Positions 15,299-24,283 of a stretch of 64,000 bases of DNA are shown here, one piece after another. This DNA comes from Bdellovibrionales bacterium (GTDB lineage Bacteria > Bdellovibrionota > UBA1018 > CAIMNF01): positions 367,310 through 431,309 of the forward strand of contig JAFEAO010000003.1 of NCBI GenBank assembly GCA_018266375.1, given 5' to 3'. A model generated the notes under the pieces. That model was not told the origin of the DNA. It did no database searches and was given only the letters and a program-made list of their open reading frames with translations. How positions within the stretch are numbered: the stretch's first letter is position 1; the number at the start of each line of letters is the position of its first letter. Position numbers and translations under genes: made by a program.

Positions 15299-18200
15299 TC
15301 ACTTCGCAAACGTCGAGAGGGCGTTCAAGATCAATGTCTTCTGCGAGGTATAGTCTTTCGAGTAACGACCGAGGCGGGATGCCTTCAAGTTCTGTGCGTT
15401 AGCACAAGGCTCGATGGCCGGTTCGAATCCAGCCACATCCTCTTGAGTGGATGCGAACGTGATTCCGCTTGCTTTTAAGTAATCGATCGCGACCTGATCG
15501 AGAAAGGCCTGTTCGTCGGCAGTAATCGCGGTTGCGTCCATTCCTAGAACCTTTCTCAATACCGATACCTTATCTTTAATCAGCTTGTTAAAGATCGGAT
15601 TTAAGGTTGCGAGCTTCGGCGTCGCTTTTTGTACGCAAGTAAAGACATCGCCGTAGCTGCCGGCAATGCCTTGCGCAAACTTAAAGATATCGACGAGCTT
15701 TTTAACCTTCATCGTCGGAAGTTCCGCGGCCGTCGGCAACGCTTTCTTGATAGCCGGAGCAATGTAAGGAACGATCTTGGCCGGTACTGTCGGCGTAGAC
15801 AGCTTTTCGTCCGCGGCATTGTAGGCTTCGATTAACTGGTAGGCATAGTCCTTTTCGTCGCCGGCCGATGCAAATGCGGCCCGGCCGTTCATTCCGAGAA
15901 CGTTGCTGTACTTCGAAAGGCTTTCGTTGACGTCCGGAATGTAAACGATGTATCCGTTCAATTTTGCGTAGCTTGAGTCGTAGTCCACGCCGCTCAATGT
16001 ACTGTTCGGAACGATTAAGTTTTTGCGAAGATTGGTGATCATCGAACTGAAGAGCGGTGTCTCTTGCTCGAACACCGGAACCACGCCCTCGACTTGCAGA
16101 GCTTTCGGCAGAATCACCCCTTGGGTGACGCGATTGACGAACAAGTCGCGAAGTTCCAAATAGTGATCGGGTTCATCAATCATGCTCGGCATGAAAGTGT
16201 TCAAAATGTTGCGGGGGTTGGTGTTGCGGTAGCCGAGCATGATCGCGGCATAAGTGCGAGTCGCATTGTTCCCGATGACGTCGTCCGTGAGGTTTTCTTC
16301 GAGTGTTGTCGCCGGATCGTAGCGGTATGAGTTCACAGGCGCGCCGGTTTCGCCGACGATTTGCGGAGACTTGTCTCCCAAGAGTGTCGCGAGGGAGCTC
16401 ATGCTGGCAACATCGGCAGCGTCGGCACAAGTGCGGATTTGGATTGCTCCACGAGTTGATTCGCTGAGCATGTCACGCAAGCGTTCGAACTCGATCGCGC
16501 TGCGACCGGTTGATTCTTGAATCACGCAGTACTGGTTGCTTCCGAACGCGATATCGCGGAAGAATTTATAAACTTTTTGTGCAGGCTCATAGTACTGATC
16601 GTAAATCGCTTTATACGCGGGATCTTCTCGCATGCGCTTCAAGTCGTCCAGATATATTTGCTTGGCTTTGTCGTCGATGACGTAGCTTGACCCGACCTTC
16701 GTTTTATACTGAGTCAGGTAGCGGTTTGATTTACGGATGTATTGACCGTATTCATAGCGCCACTGATCGTAGATTTCTTTGAGTGGGATAAAGATCCGGC
16801 TTAGGTTGTCCGCAGCGTACGCTTCAGGGCTTGAGGTATATTGGGTCGGGCGCACGCGACGGAACTCGCGTAGCTCCTGCAGGCGTTGATAGTAGGCGAT
16901 GAAATAGTCGACGATCTTTGCGGGCGTAGTGCCGGAGTCGTGTGGCCGACAAAGAGCGTTCATGCTCGTGTACGCCTCTTCGTCGGTACAAAATAGATAC
17001 GGCTTGATGGCGTCTTTGGTTTTGCCGAGCTCCTTCATGTTCTGAGCGATGCTCTTGGTGTTATCGAGAGCGATTGATTTGCCCCCTTCGTTTTGATTGA
17101 GATCGACGGTGTCGCCGTAACCGAAACGGATCGCGGCGATATCGTATTTGCCCGCCTCGGTGAGGCGGTCTTCTTCCCACACGGTGTATTCCATGATGGA
17201 ACTCGATTGAGGCGTGATCTCTTTGCCATTGGAGTCTTTGACCTGGCGGAAGTTGGCTTTATCGATTGACCCGTAGAAATTGTGACGTAAACCGAAGTTG
17301 TGGCCGACTTCGTGGATGAGGGTCGACAAAAGTTTTTCCTCGGTGATCTTGTCCGAACACTGACGGATCGCTTGAGCCGAATCTGCCCAAACGCGTTCCC
17401 AGTTGTCGGCGCCGCCATCACGAGCGACGAAGTTATCGGCAAGGTGCGCGCTCACCAGTTTTTCGATCTCCGGGCAGTTCTTGCGAATTTCTTCGTCCGA
17501 AGTGTTCGAAGCGATGTTTGCTGCGTATTGGCAGCGTTGTCCTAAAAACTGATCGCGAAGTTGTTTTTCTGTTTTTTGGTCGATTCGGAAAAGCTCCGCC
17601 CATTTTTTATCGGTTGCGGCGAGGTTCGAACCGTCGAACTTCAGGAAACGGTCAAACATGAGCTGGTCGCGTGTTTTCGGGGTGGCAGTCATGGCGGCGA
17701 GGCTCATCGGGTCGGCAACTGTGCTGATGCTTGGCATCGGTTGATTGTCGGTCACCACGCTGCTGTCTGAATTCGACTCGTCTTTAAATTTCAAGCGCTT
17801 TTCTAAACGATTGATCATGTATTGGCGCACGGTCTGCGCCGAGATCGAGCGGAAAGAGTTGACGTAAATATTGGTGGTGCCGGCAACGATCTCGCCCGTC
17901 TCTGGATCGGCAACCGATGGGCCGAAGCCCAGGAGGCCGTCTTCTTGGAGTGTATCCACGAGGTGGATCACGTTATAGCGAAGATCGCCCAACTGTACGG
18001 GATCGCGGGAGAACTTAATATGCATCTCGCGGCCGGTACCCTTGAGTGCTTCTTGGAAAGCGCGATCCCAAGCCTGGATCGAACGCTCGGTCACGTCGTA
18101 GAGGCTTTTTGGCGAATCGAATGACAGGTGGAAGACGATTTCTTTTTGATTCGGATTCATGCGGCTCATGAAGTCGCGTTTGTCAAAATCGTTTTGAGTG

Positions 18201-19561
18201 TAGTACTCCCAGTTCGGATAGAATGGTTTTGTTGTCGAGAAAAAGCCAAAGGTATTGCGGTCGTCCTTGAAGCTGCGTTTTGGCGTATAAGCTAAACGTC
18301 CATTATCCGCTCGCAAGAACGAGTAGTGGATCTTGCGGCCGTTGCTGCCCATCATGTTCATGATGGTGAAGCTGAAGTAGTTAGCGTCGATCTCCATGTC
18401 AAGGAGACGGTTCGTTCCGGTTTGATAGACGGAGGGCTTCTTGGTGCCGGCGTCATCCGTGAGCTGACGTCCGCCGTTCAGAATCGCCGCCGACTCGATG
18501 CTCAAGAAATCAATTTCAAAGAATTTGCGCTCGTTCCATTTCACTTCTTCGACGACTTCACCCTTCAGCGAGAGCGCCGAGCCGTCGGCCTTGGTGCGGT
18601 AGTTGCGCCACTTGACCGGCAGGAGCATGGTCGCTTCGGCATCAAGGTCCGCGCCGTCTTGAATCGCATCGCGTGTTAAACGCTCGTCGCGCGCGACGTT
18701 AATTACGCGAAGCTCGCCCTCGCGCGGGAGGAACATGACCTTGGTTGCCGGATTCAATTTCGAGTTCTCGTCGCGAACGCCGCTATCGCCGACGACAGTG
18801 GTGGTGTCTTTGAGCGACTTCTCGGTCACGGTCTCCGAGTAGTACCACTCGTAAGGCTTCATTTTTCCGGTTTTAGGATCGGTCGCGAAAAAAAAATCCG
18901 CCGGGAAAAGATCCACTTTTTTGATTGGTTCAAACACTTCGCGCGTCGCCCAGTCGATGCGGACATAACTTGCCTTCGAAGGGTCGTCCTCCTTGATTTC
19001 CATCAAGTGTTGAGAATCTTGGTCGTCGTTTGTTTTTTGAGCTTCGACGCGGTAGTAAGCTTTGATTTTGTAACCGACGATCGGAATCGCGATACGGCCG
19101 TCTTTCAAGGTCTCTTCGGTGTAGAAGTGTTCGTCGAACGGGAGATCCTCGGGCTTACCCACTTTGTAAATTTTAAGGTAGTTGTCGGTGAGCCTGATTT
19201 CGAGCTGGTAGACGCCTTTCGGCTGGTCGGCTTTTGCGCGGAACGGAGGCGAGCCCACGAGAGTGCGCACGGACTCGTCCGCGATTTTGAGCTCGACGAG
19301 GTCGTAGTGGTTCATCGACTTCACGCTCGGATCGACGACAACCTTTTCTTGCGCGTTTGTCGTCGGAGTGGTGCCGATCACCTTGCCGGTTTCGATATCG
19401 TAAAAGTGCGGAGCCCATTTCGCGACGGGATCGAGGTTCAAACCTTGACCTTGGGTGAAACTCTGCGGACGCTTCTGCGTGCAGGCGCTCAAGCCGATAG
19501 TGATGGCGAGCAAAGATAGCGTAATGACGCCAATGCGAGAACGAAGAATGCCTATGTTCAT
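15299..19561 (-). CDS. very large lipoprotein zinc metalloprotease (metzincin type)
   Basis: About 1420 residues. The N-terminus is a lipoprotein signal (GVITLSLLAITIGLSAC), so the protein is membrane anchored and periplasmic or surface exposed. Near the middle is LLSTLIHEVGHNFGLRHNFYGS, an extended HExxHxxGxRHN zinc motif like that of the zinc-dependent metalloproteases annotated with DUF5117-type regions. The rest has no domain I can name; several clustered Cys pairs may form disulfides. Start taken at ATG 19561, which places the lipobox ~30 residues in; an in-frame ATG 24 bp upstream would lengthen the leader. It forms an operon with the barrel protein downstream. Confidence 0.85.
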   Translation of the reverse strand: MNIGILRSRIGVITLSLLAITIGLSACTQKRPQSFTQGQGLNLDPVAKWAPHFYDIETGKVIGTTPTTNAQEKVVVDPSVKSMNHYDLVELKIADESVRTLVGSPPFRAKADQPKGVYQLEIRLTDNYLKIYKVGKPEDLPFDEHFYTEETLKDGRIAIPIVGYKIKAYYRVEAQKTNDDQDSQHLMEIKEDDPSKASYVRIDWATREVFEPIKKVDLFPADFFFATDPKTGKMKPYEWYYSETVTEKSLKDTTTVVGDSGVRDENSKLNPATKVMFLPREGELRVINVARDERLTRDAIQDGADLDAEATMLLPVKWRNYRTKADGSALSLKGEVVEEVKWNERKFFEIDFLSIESAAILNGGRQLTDDAGTKKPSVYQTGTNRLLDMEIDANYFSFTIMNMMGSNGRKIHYSFLRADNGRLAYTPKRSFKDDRNTFGFFSTTKPFYPNWEYYTQNDFDKRDFMSRMNPNQKEIVFHLSFDSPKSLYDVTERSIQAWDRAFQEALKGTGREMHIKFSRDPVQLGDLRYNVIHLVDTLQEDGLLGFGPSVADPETGEIVAGTTNIYVNSFRSISAQTVRQYMINRLEKRLKFKDESNSDSSVVTDNQPMPSISTVADPMSLAAMTATPKTRDQLMFDRFLKFDGSNLAATDKKWAELFRIDQKTEKQLRDQFLGQRCQYAANIASNTSDEEIRKNCPEIEKLVSAHLADNFVARDGGADNWERVWADSAQAIRQCSDKITEEKLLSTLIHEVGHNFGLRHNFYGSIDKANFRQVKDSNGKEITPQSSSIMEYTVWEEDRLTEAGKYDIAAIRFGYGDTVDLNQNEGGKSIALDNTKSIAQNMKELGKTKDAIKPYLFCTDEEAYTSMNALCRPHDSGTTPAKIVDYFIAYYQRLQELREFRRVRPTQYTSSPEAYAADNLSRIFIPLKEIYDQWRYEYGQYIRKSNRYLTQYKTKVGSSYVIDDKAKQIYLDDLKRMREDPAYKAIYDQYYEPAQKVYKFFRDIAFGSNQYCVIQESTGRSAIEFERLRDMLSESTRGAIQIRTCADAADVASMSSLATLLGDKSPQIVGETGAPVNSYRYDPATTLEENLTDDVIGNNATRTYAAIMLGYRNTNPRNILNTFMPSMIDEPDHYLELRDLFVNRVTQGVILPKALQVEGVVPVFEQETPLFSSMITNLRKNLIVPNSTLSGVDYDSSYAKLNGYIVYIPDVNESLSKYSNVLGMNGRAAFASAGDEKDYAYQLIEAYNAADEKLSTPTVPAKIVPYIAPAIKKALPTAAELPTMKVKKLVDIFKFAQGIAGSYGDVFTCVQKATPKLATLNPIFNKLIKDKVSVLRKVLGMDATAITADEQAFLDQVAIDYLKASGITFASTQEDVAGFEPAIEPCANAQNLKASRLGRYSKDYTSQKTLILNALSTFAK

Positions 19562-19692
19562 GACCGGTCCAATCCGGCAAAACATTACACAACTTGAGTT
19601 TATAAATCAAGGAAAGATCTATAGTTATAACGCCGGCTGCGCACGGATTTGGAGCGGTTTTGTCGGTTACTTCAGGAATCAATCGTAGGAGT

Positions 19693-20646
19693 TTACGACC
19701 GAAATTCAATCGGAAGCGTGATGCGAGTCGGACGCGATGCTTTCGGGAACAGTCCGCGAGACTGATGCGCAAGTGGCGCGAAGACTTGTTTGAGAAGGCG
19801 TATCGAAATCACGTCACCCATGATGTTGGTGAGGTGCGATGCTAATACTTCGGTTCGCATGAGGTTACCCTCGGAATTGATTTGCAATCGCAGGGAGAGT
19901 AGTCCGGTGTATCCCATCGACGAAAGCCCTTGAATCATGTGCTGTGCGATCAAATCCATCACGGGGCCCGCTTTCCTTTCGGTGAGGGCGCCCTCTAACA
20001 TCGGGCGAGGTTCGGTGAACCATCCGTGAATCACGAGTCGCGATTTGAGCAAGTCATCGTTGCCTTCCACGCGTGAAACCCCGTGCGGGTAGCGCGGATC
20101 GAAGATGGTGAGTTGGTTGAAGGGTTGCTGCAAACGGTGGAACAGCTGCGATTCCTCATCCGATTCCGACGATTTTAGATCGCGAAAATAGCGCAGTAAC
20201 TTAGGCTTTGCGACTAACGTCTCGCCGCCGCGGAATGCGCGCGTCGGCCATGCCACACGCGAGTATGGCGTGAGCGAAAACACGAAGCTGTACGGCCCGT
20301 GCGGAACGTCGCTGTGCAGATTTTGGTAATGGCCGTCGAGATACGAGCTCATCCACGGATGCGAGATCATCTGGCAACCTAAAAATTTGCGGCCGTACGC
20401 GGTCAGTTCTTCGATAAATTTTTGTCCTGCAGGTCCGAAAAACTCGGTCGCAGGCGTGCGGAGCAAGCGGTACTGCCCGGGTACGTTCCAATAGTCCCAG
20501 CAGAAGCGCTCGGAGCGCGCTCGCATCGGATCATTAAAAACAGCCTCAAAATGCGAGCGCATCGCGCGAGCGTGTTTGGAAAACGAGGGCAGGGTGCGAA
20601 TCGCCGAAAAGACGTTTGGGTTAGCGAGCAGGTTTGTGTTATTCAT
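19693..20646 (-). CDS. 2-oxoglutarate/Fe(II) oxygenase-like protein with extra C-terminal domain
   Basis: The first ~210 residues match the prolyl-4-hydroxylase-like double-stranded beta-helix fold: an HxD iron pair in NLHSDVPHGPYSFVFSLT, the distal iron histidine in FDPRYPHGVSRVEG, and a 2-oxoglutarate-type arginine in SRLVIHGWF. The last ~90 residues (…GLLSLRLQINSEGNLMRTEVLASHL) resemble the C-terminal fold of TonB/AgmX-like proteins; that is weak inference. No signal peptide is evident. Start ATG 20646 has no clear Shine-Dalgarno sequence, and an in-frame GTG at 20673 is possible. Target substrate unknown. Confidence 0.72.
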   Translation of the reverse strand: MNNTNLLANPNVFSAIRTLPSFSKHARAMRSHFEAVFNDPMRARSERFCWDYWNVPGQYRLLRTPATEFFGPAGQKFIEELTAYGRKFLGCQMISHPWMSSYLDGHYQNLHSDVPHGPYSFVFSLTPYSRVAWPTRAFRGGETLVAKPKLLRYFRDLKSSESDEESQLFHRLQQPFNQLTIFDPRYPHGVSRVEGNDDLLKSRLVIHGWFTEPRPMLEGALTERKAGPVMDLIAQHMIQGLSSMGYTGLLSLRLQINSEGNLMRTEVLASHLTNIMGDVISIRLLKQVFAPLAHQSRGLFPKASRPTRITLPIEFRS

Positions 20647-20651
20647 GGTGT

Positions 20652-20963
20652 ATGGACAATCAAAATTTATCACAGGGCGCAGCCACTGGGCAGCCGGTTT
20701 ATCGGAAATCTTCGTTCAAATACTACTTTTTGATGATGCTGCTTGGGATCTCCGTGGTGACCACGCTCGTGTCCATCTACATGCCTCGCATGATCACATG
20801 GTACTTTGATCCGCCGATGCCGATGGGTGTTTCTTGCTCTAGCTCTATCGATTGGGCGATCCAGCGGTTGCAATGGGCACAAGCCGGAGCCGTGGGTGTG
20901 GGCGCGATTTTAGGCCTCATCATCGCATTTCGTTTCAGAAGTAAACCCCCGCGCCTGAACTAA
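20652..20963 (+). CDS. small membrane protein with two predicted transmembrane helices
   Basis: 103 residues of unknown function. Two hydrophobic helices are visible, YYFLMMLLGISVVTTLVSIY and AGAVGVGAILGLIIAF, separated by a loop holding a CSSSIDW segment; the C-terminus is basic (RFRSKPPRLN), predicting both ends in the cytoplasm. The gene diverges from the oxygenase-like gene with the two candidate ATGs only a few bases apart, which is tight for two promoters and makes the start uncertain. Confidence 0.55.
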   Translation: MDNQNLSQGAATGQPVYRKSSFKYYFLMMLLGISVVTTLVSIYMPRMITWYFDPPMPMGVSCSSSIDWAIQRLQWAQAGAVGVGAILGLIIAFRFRSKPPRLN

Positions 20964-21043
20964 TTTCAACTGGCTTCGTTGAACGTTGGTCGCGATCTAA
21001 CTTTATAAGCCGTTTCGGCTCCAGATACTTTTCTCCTTATATT

Positions 21044-21058
21044 TGACTTGTAAAGTCA
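21044..21058. promoter_or_regulatory. 15-bp dyad upstream of the Ig/OmpA lipoprotein
   Basis: TGACTTGTAAAGTCA is a perfect dyad with 6-bp arms and a 3-bp centre. It overlaps TTGACT, a possible -35 hexamer, about 60 bp before the ATG at 21119. An operator role is inference. Confidence 0.4.
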
Positions 21059-21118
21059 GATATTACGTGTTACTCTCCCTCAACTGAATTTTCAGACACA
21101 AACTTCTTTGGAGGAAGT

Positions 21119-23302
21119 ATGAAAAAGACCCCGAGTAAATTATCTGCAGTCGCAGCCGTGGCAGTTGCAATCCTTGCCTTGAGCGCGTGCGGAAAAAACA
21201 TGAATTTGAGCCTGAAAGACAAAGGCAAAAACGGCGGCTCAGTCGGCACCGACGTAGGTAGCGACAATAAGACGGGCGGCGACAACAAAAAGATCATCGC
21301 TCAGCAAGGCGATGCTTACCCTGACACCGATGGAAAGCTTCAGCCGCTTTCGATTTATGACATGGGCGACACTGAGTCTCCAATCATGGTTCCTTACTTG
21401 AACAAGATTGAAATCACGGACGCAGATGGCAAGAAGGTTACCGTGAACAGCGTGACTCAAATCGGCGACCCAGCGGGGATCTCGGCCCGTTCGAACCTTG
21501 TGTTCCGCGCGATTAAATATGTACCGAAGAAAGACGCTGTAAAAAGTATCGGTGAATTCTCAATCACTCTTCACGATGTACGCCTGCTCAACGCTAAAGG
21601 CGTGGATCACAAAATCCTTGCAAGCCAACTTTTGTGCTTGATGGACGTTTCGACCGGTGACAAGTCTCGCGCATGTACCGGTGAAAAAGACGGGTCTGAC
21701 GCTTCAAACATCAACGCTCCGTTTTTTGACTCGGTTAAAGGCATGACTAAAGATTTCGCGACCCAAGCGGTCGATCCGGAGAAAGGCGCCGACATCAAGC
21801 TCGACCTCAAGAAAGCTTTCGGTCTCGAAGGCAAAAAGGTCGAAGAGCAAATGGATTGGATCATGAACAACACGACATTGTATTCGGGCGACAAGGACGC
21901 GGGCTACCGCAAGTTCCGTTTCGTCGTAGCGAACAACGTTTACGTGGGTTCTGGCCTTCTGGTCCTTCAGTTTGAACCTACAGTCGTGGATCAGTCTGCG
22001 GCAGGCGACCCAGCTCACGGCCCAACCGATAAGCAAAGCGCTCTTCAAGCCCAGCTCGACGCCAAAAAAGCGGCCGACGACGCGGCAACGGCTGCGAAGA
22101 AAAAGGCTGACGACGACGCGGCAGCAGAACTCGCGAAGAAAAACGCGGCTCCTGCTAACCTCAAGTACGCAATTTCACCCCTTACGCTCACTAAAGATGT
22201 GGCAATGGACACTCAAACGCCAACCTCTGAAGGCGGCGTGATCACCGATTGTAAATCCGCGACGCAATTACCGGCAGGCTTGGCCCTTGGTAGCAACTGC
22301 GCGATTTCAGGAACTCCGACTGCGGTACAGGCGCCCACTGAGTACGATATTACTGCAACGAACGCGGGCGGTAACACCAGTACCAAGATTTCGATCGCGG
22401 TAGTTGAAGCGGCGGTTGCGACGGTTCCAGTAAAAACGACGGTTGCTCCGGCAAACTTGTCATACGCAGGTTCACCGTTCAGCTTCACTAAAGGTACTGC
22501 GATTGCATCTCAATCTCCAACGGCTACAGGTGATGCGATCACCGGTTGCACCAGCTCTCCCGAATTACCGGCAGGCCTCGTACTTGGTACGGACTGCGTG
22601 ATTTCTGGAACCCCGACAGCGGTACAGCCAGCATCTCCTTACGCCATCACTGCGACAAACGCAGGCGGCCTTGTGATCACGAACATCTCGATTGCGATCG
22701 TGGACGTGGGTGCGGGCACTCAGACCAATACCACTGACCTCGGGCCGATCGTGACTGAACACGTAACCGACGGTAAAACCCGCACTACCGAAAACCCGAA
22801 CGCGGTGGACATCACTTTGAGCCTCTACGACAAAGAAGGTCTGTTGAACTTCGACGTCAACAAGTCGATCATTCACAGCGACGATCTAGCACGTTTGGTT
22901 AAAACCGCTCAGGACATCGAGTTGCTCGCGGGTGGCAAAGTGAAGGTTCTCCTCACCGGTCGTACCAGCATCACGAAGCCAAAGCCTCCGATGACTAACG
23001 AGAAGTTGGCGAAAGCTCGCGCGGAAGCGGTAAGAAAAGTTCTTCGTGATAACGCTAAGACTCTTGCGGGTAAAGACGCCTCAGGCAAGGATCTCGTGAG
23101 AATTAAAGCGGTCGTTCCGACCAAGTCTTGGTGTGGCAATAAAAAACCGGAATGTGACCACGATCGTCGCGTTGATCTCGAGATCAAATTTTCGGACGAC
23201 GTTCGTAAAGATACCCAAGGTCTTGCTGATCTTCGCTCAAAGCTTTCTGAAGCACTGATGAAGACCTGGGATCCAAAAGGCGCAGTTAACAAAGACTTCT
23301 AA
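21119..23302 (+). CDS. lipoprotein with two Ig-like repeats and a C-terminal OmpA-like domain
   Basis: A 727-residue envelope lipoprotein; lipobox LALSAC near residue 23, strong GGAGG five bases before the ATG. Residues ~25-300 are a unique region. An Ala/Lys/Asp-rich helical linker follows (~300-345), then two near-identical ~90-residue Ig/PKD-like repeats, each with LPAGLxLGxxCxISGTPTAVQ…YxITATNAGG. The last ~190 residues look OmpA-like (LNFDVNKSII … NEKLAKARAEAVRKVL … DHDRRVDLEIKF), which would bind peptidoglycan. The architecture suggests an anchor displaying Ig-type modules outward. It is followed by a T-rich stretch. Confidence 0.85.
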   Translation: MKKTPSKLSAVAAVAVAILALSACGKNMNLSLKDKGKNGGSVGTDVGSDNKTGGDNKKIIAQQGDAYPDTDGKLQPLSIYDMGDTESPIMVPYLNKIEITDADGKKVTVNSVTQIGDPAGISARSNLVFRAIKYVPKKDAVKSIGEFSITLHDVRLLNAKGVDHKILASQLLCLMDVSTGDKSRACTGEKDGSDASNINAPFFDSVKGMTKDFATQAVDPEKGADIKLDLKKAFGLEGKKVEEQMDWIMNNTTLYSGDKDAGYRKFRFVVANNVYVGSGLLVLQFEPTVVDQSAAGDPAHGPTDKQSALQAQLDAKKAADDAATAAKKKADDDAAAELAKKNAAPANLKYAISPLTLTKDVAMDTQTPTSEGGVITDCKSATQLPAGLALGSNCAISGTPTAVQAPTEYDITATNAGGNTSTKISIAVVEAAVATVPVKTTVAPANLSYAGSPFSFTKGTAIASQSPTATGDAITGCTSSPELPAGLVLGTDCVISGTPTAVQPASPYAITATNAGGLVITNISIAIVDVGAGTQTNTTDLGPIVTEHVTDGKTRTTENPNAVDITLSLYDKEGLLNFDVNKSIIHSDDLARLVKTAQDIELLAGGKVKVLLTGRTSITKPKPPMTNEKLAKARAEAVRKVLRDNAKTLAGKDASGKDLVRIKAVVPTKSWCGNKKPECDHDRRVDLEIKFSDDVRKDTQGLADLRSKLSEALMKTWDPKGAVNKDF

Positions 23303-23374
23303 TCCTTTTTATTTTTTGACGGCAGTACGTTGACGACTCTTTATTTGGTTTGCGTCATCGCCGATAATGTTTCG

Positions 23375-24283
23375 ATGCTGAAGCGCCTTCTCATGGAAAC
23401 CGATTTCGAACAATTGAAGGGGATTCTCAAGACGCTTGAGAAGATCGAAGTGCTTCAATTTCCGGAACTCGAAGATCGCATCAAGCGCTTGGACGTCGAG
23501 CTCAATTCCGCCGGTTTTGATCGTTGGGGCTTGCACCCGGAGACGCTTAAAAAATTCGCTCCCTTCATTTACTTCCTCTACAAAAAATATTTTCGCGTGG
23601 AGGCCGCCGGTCTAGCCGGTATCCCTCAAGGTCGGGTGCTCTTTATCGGTAATCACGGCGGACAAATCCCGCTTGATGCGATGATGGCGGGGTTGGCGCT
23701 ATTTATGGAAGCTGAGCCGCCGCGCATTCCGCGTGCGATGGTCGAACGCTGGGTGCCCACGGTCCCGTTTGTTTCGAGCCTCTTTACCCGTATCGGCGCG
23801 ATGATCGGCGATCCGGAAAACTGCCGCGAACTTTTGCAGCACGACCAGTCGGTGCTTGTCTTCCCCGAAGGCGTGCGTGGGTCGGGTAAGCTCTTTAAAG
23901 ATCGCTATCAGTTGCAACGTTTTGGTACCGGATTTATGCGGCTCGCGCTCGAGTCCAGGGCCCCGATCGTTCCAGTCGCGATTATCGGAACCGAGGAAAC
24001 CTATCCAAGCGTGTTTGACTTCAAACTCCTCGCAAAAGTTTTGGGAGCCCCGTATTTTCCGGTGACGCCGTTCTTTCCGCTGCTTGGGCCGCTGGGGCTT
24101 TTGCCGTTACCGTCGAAAATCACGGTTCGCTTCGGCAAGCCGCTTTACTTTGAAGGCAACGAAGACGACCCGGAAGATCAAATCCGCGAGAAAGTCCAGA
24201 TCGTGAAGGACTCGCTTCAAGCCGAGATCGACCAAGGTCTCGAAATTCGCGGCGAAAAGGTTTTTACAAAGGCGGCCAGATGA
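23375..24283 (+). CDS. lysophospholipid acyltransferase family protein (PlsC-like)
   Basis: Transfers an acyl group to a glycerolipid acceptor. It carries the acyltransferase motifs as variants: NHGGQIPLDAM in place of the usual NHxSxxD block, and VFPEGVRGSGKLFKDRYQLQRFGTGFMRLA for the FPEG phosphate-binding block, then APIVPVAIIG. About 300 residues, no clear N-terminal membrane segment. Start is uncertain: ATG 23375 is used, but TTG 23330 and ATG 23393 are in frame and none has a strong Shine-Dalgarno sequence. Its last 4 bp overlap the next gene (ATGA), showing translational coupling with the SDR protein. Confidence 0.85.
   Translation: MLKRLLMETDFEQLKGILKTLEKIEVLQFPELEDRIKRLDVELNSAGFDRWGLHPETLKKFAPFIYFLYKKYFRVEAAGLAGIPQGRVLFIGNHGGQIPLDAMMAGLALFMEAEPPRIPRAMVERWVPTVPFVSSLFTRIGAMIGDPENCRELLQHDQSVLVFPEGVRGSGKLFKDRYQLQRFGTGFMRLALESRAPIVPVAIIGTEETYPSVFDFKLLAKVLGAPYFPVTPFFPLLGPLGLLPLPSKITVRFGKPLYFEGNEDDPEDQIREKVQIVKDSLQAEIDQGLEIRGEKVFTKAAR

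Noticed and set aside
15420..15436. tRNA T-arm-like string (GGTTCGAATCC)
   Set aside because: It is inside the metalloprotease coding sequence and has no cloverleaf around it.
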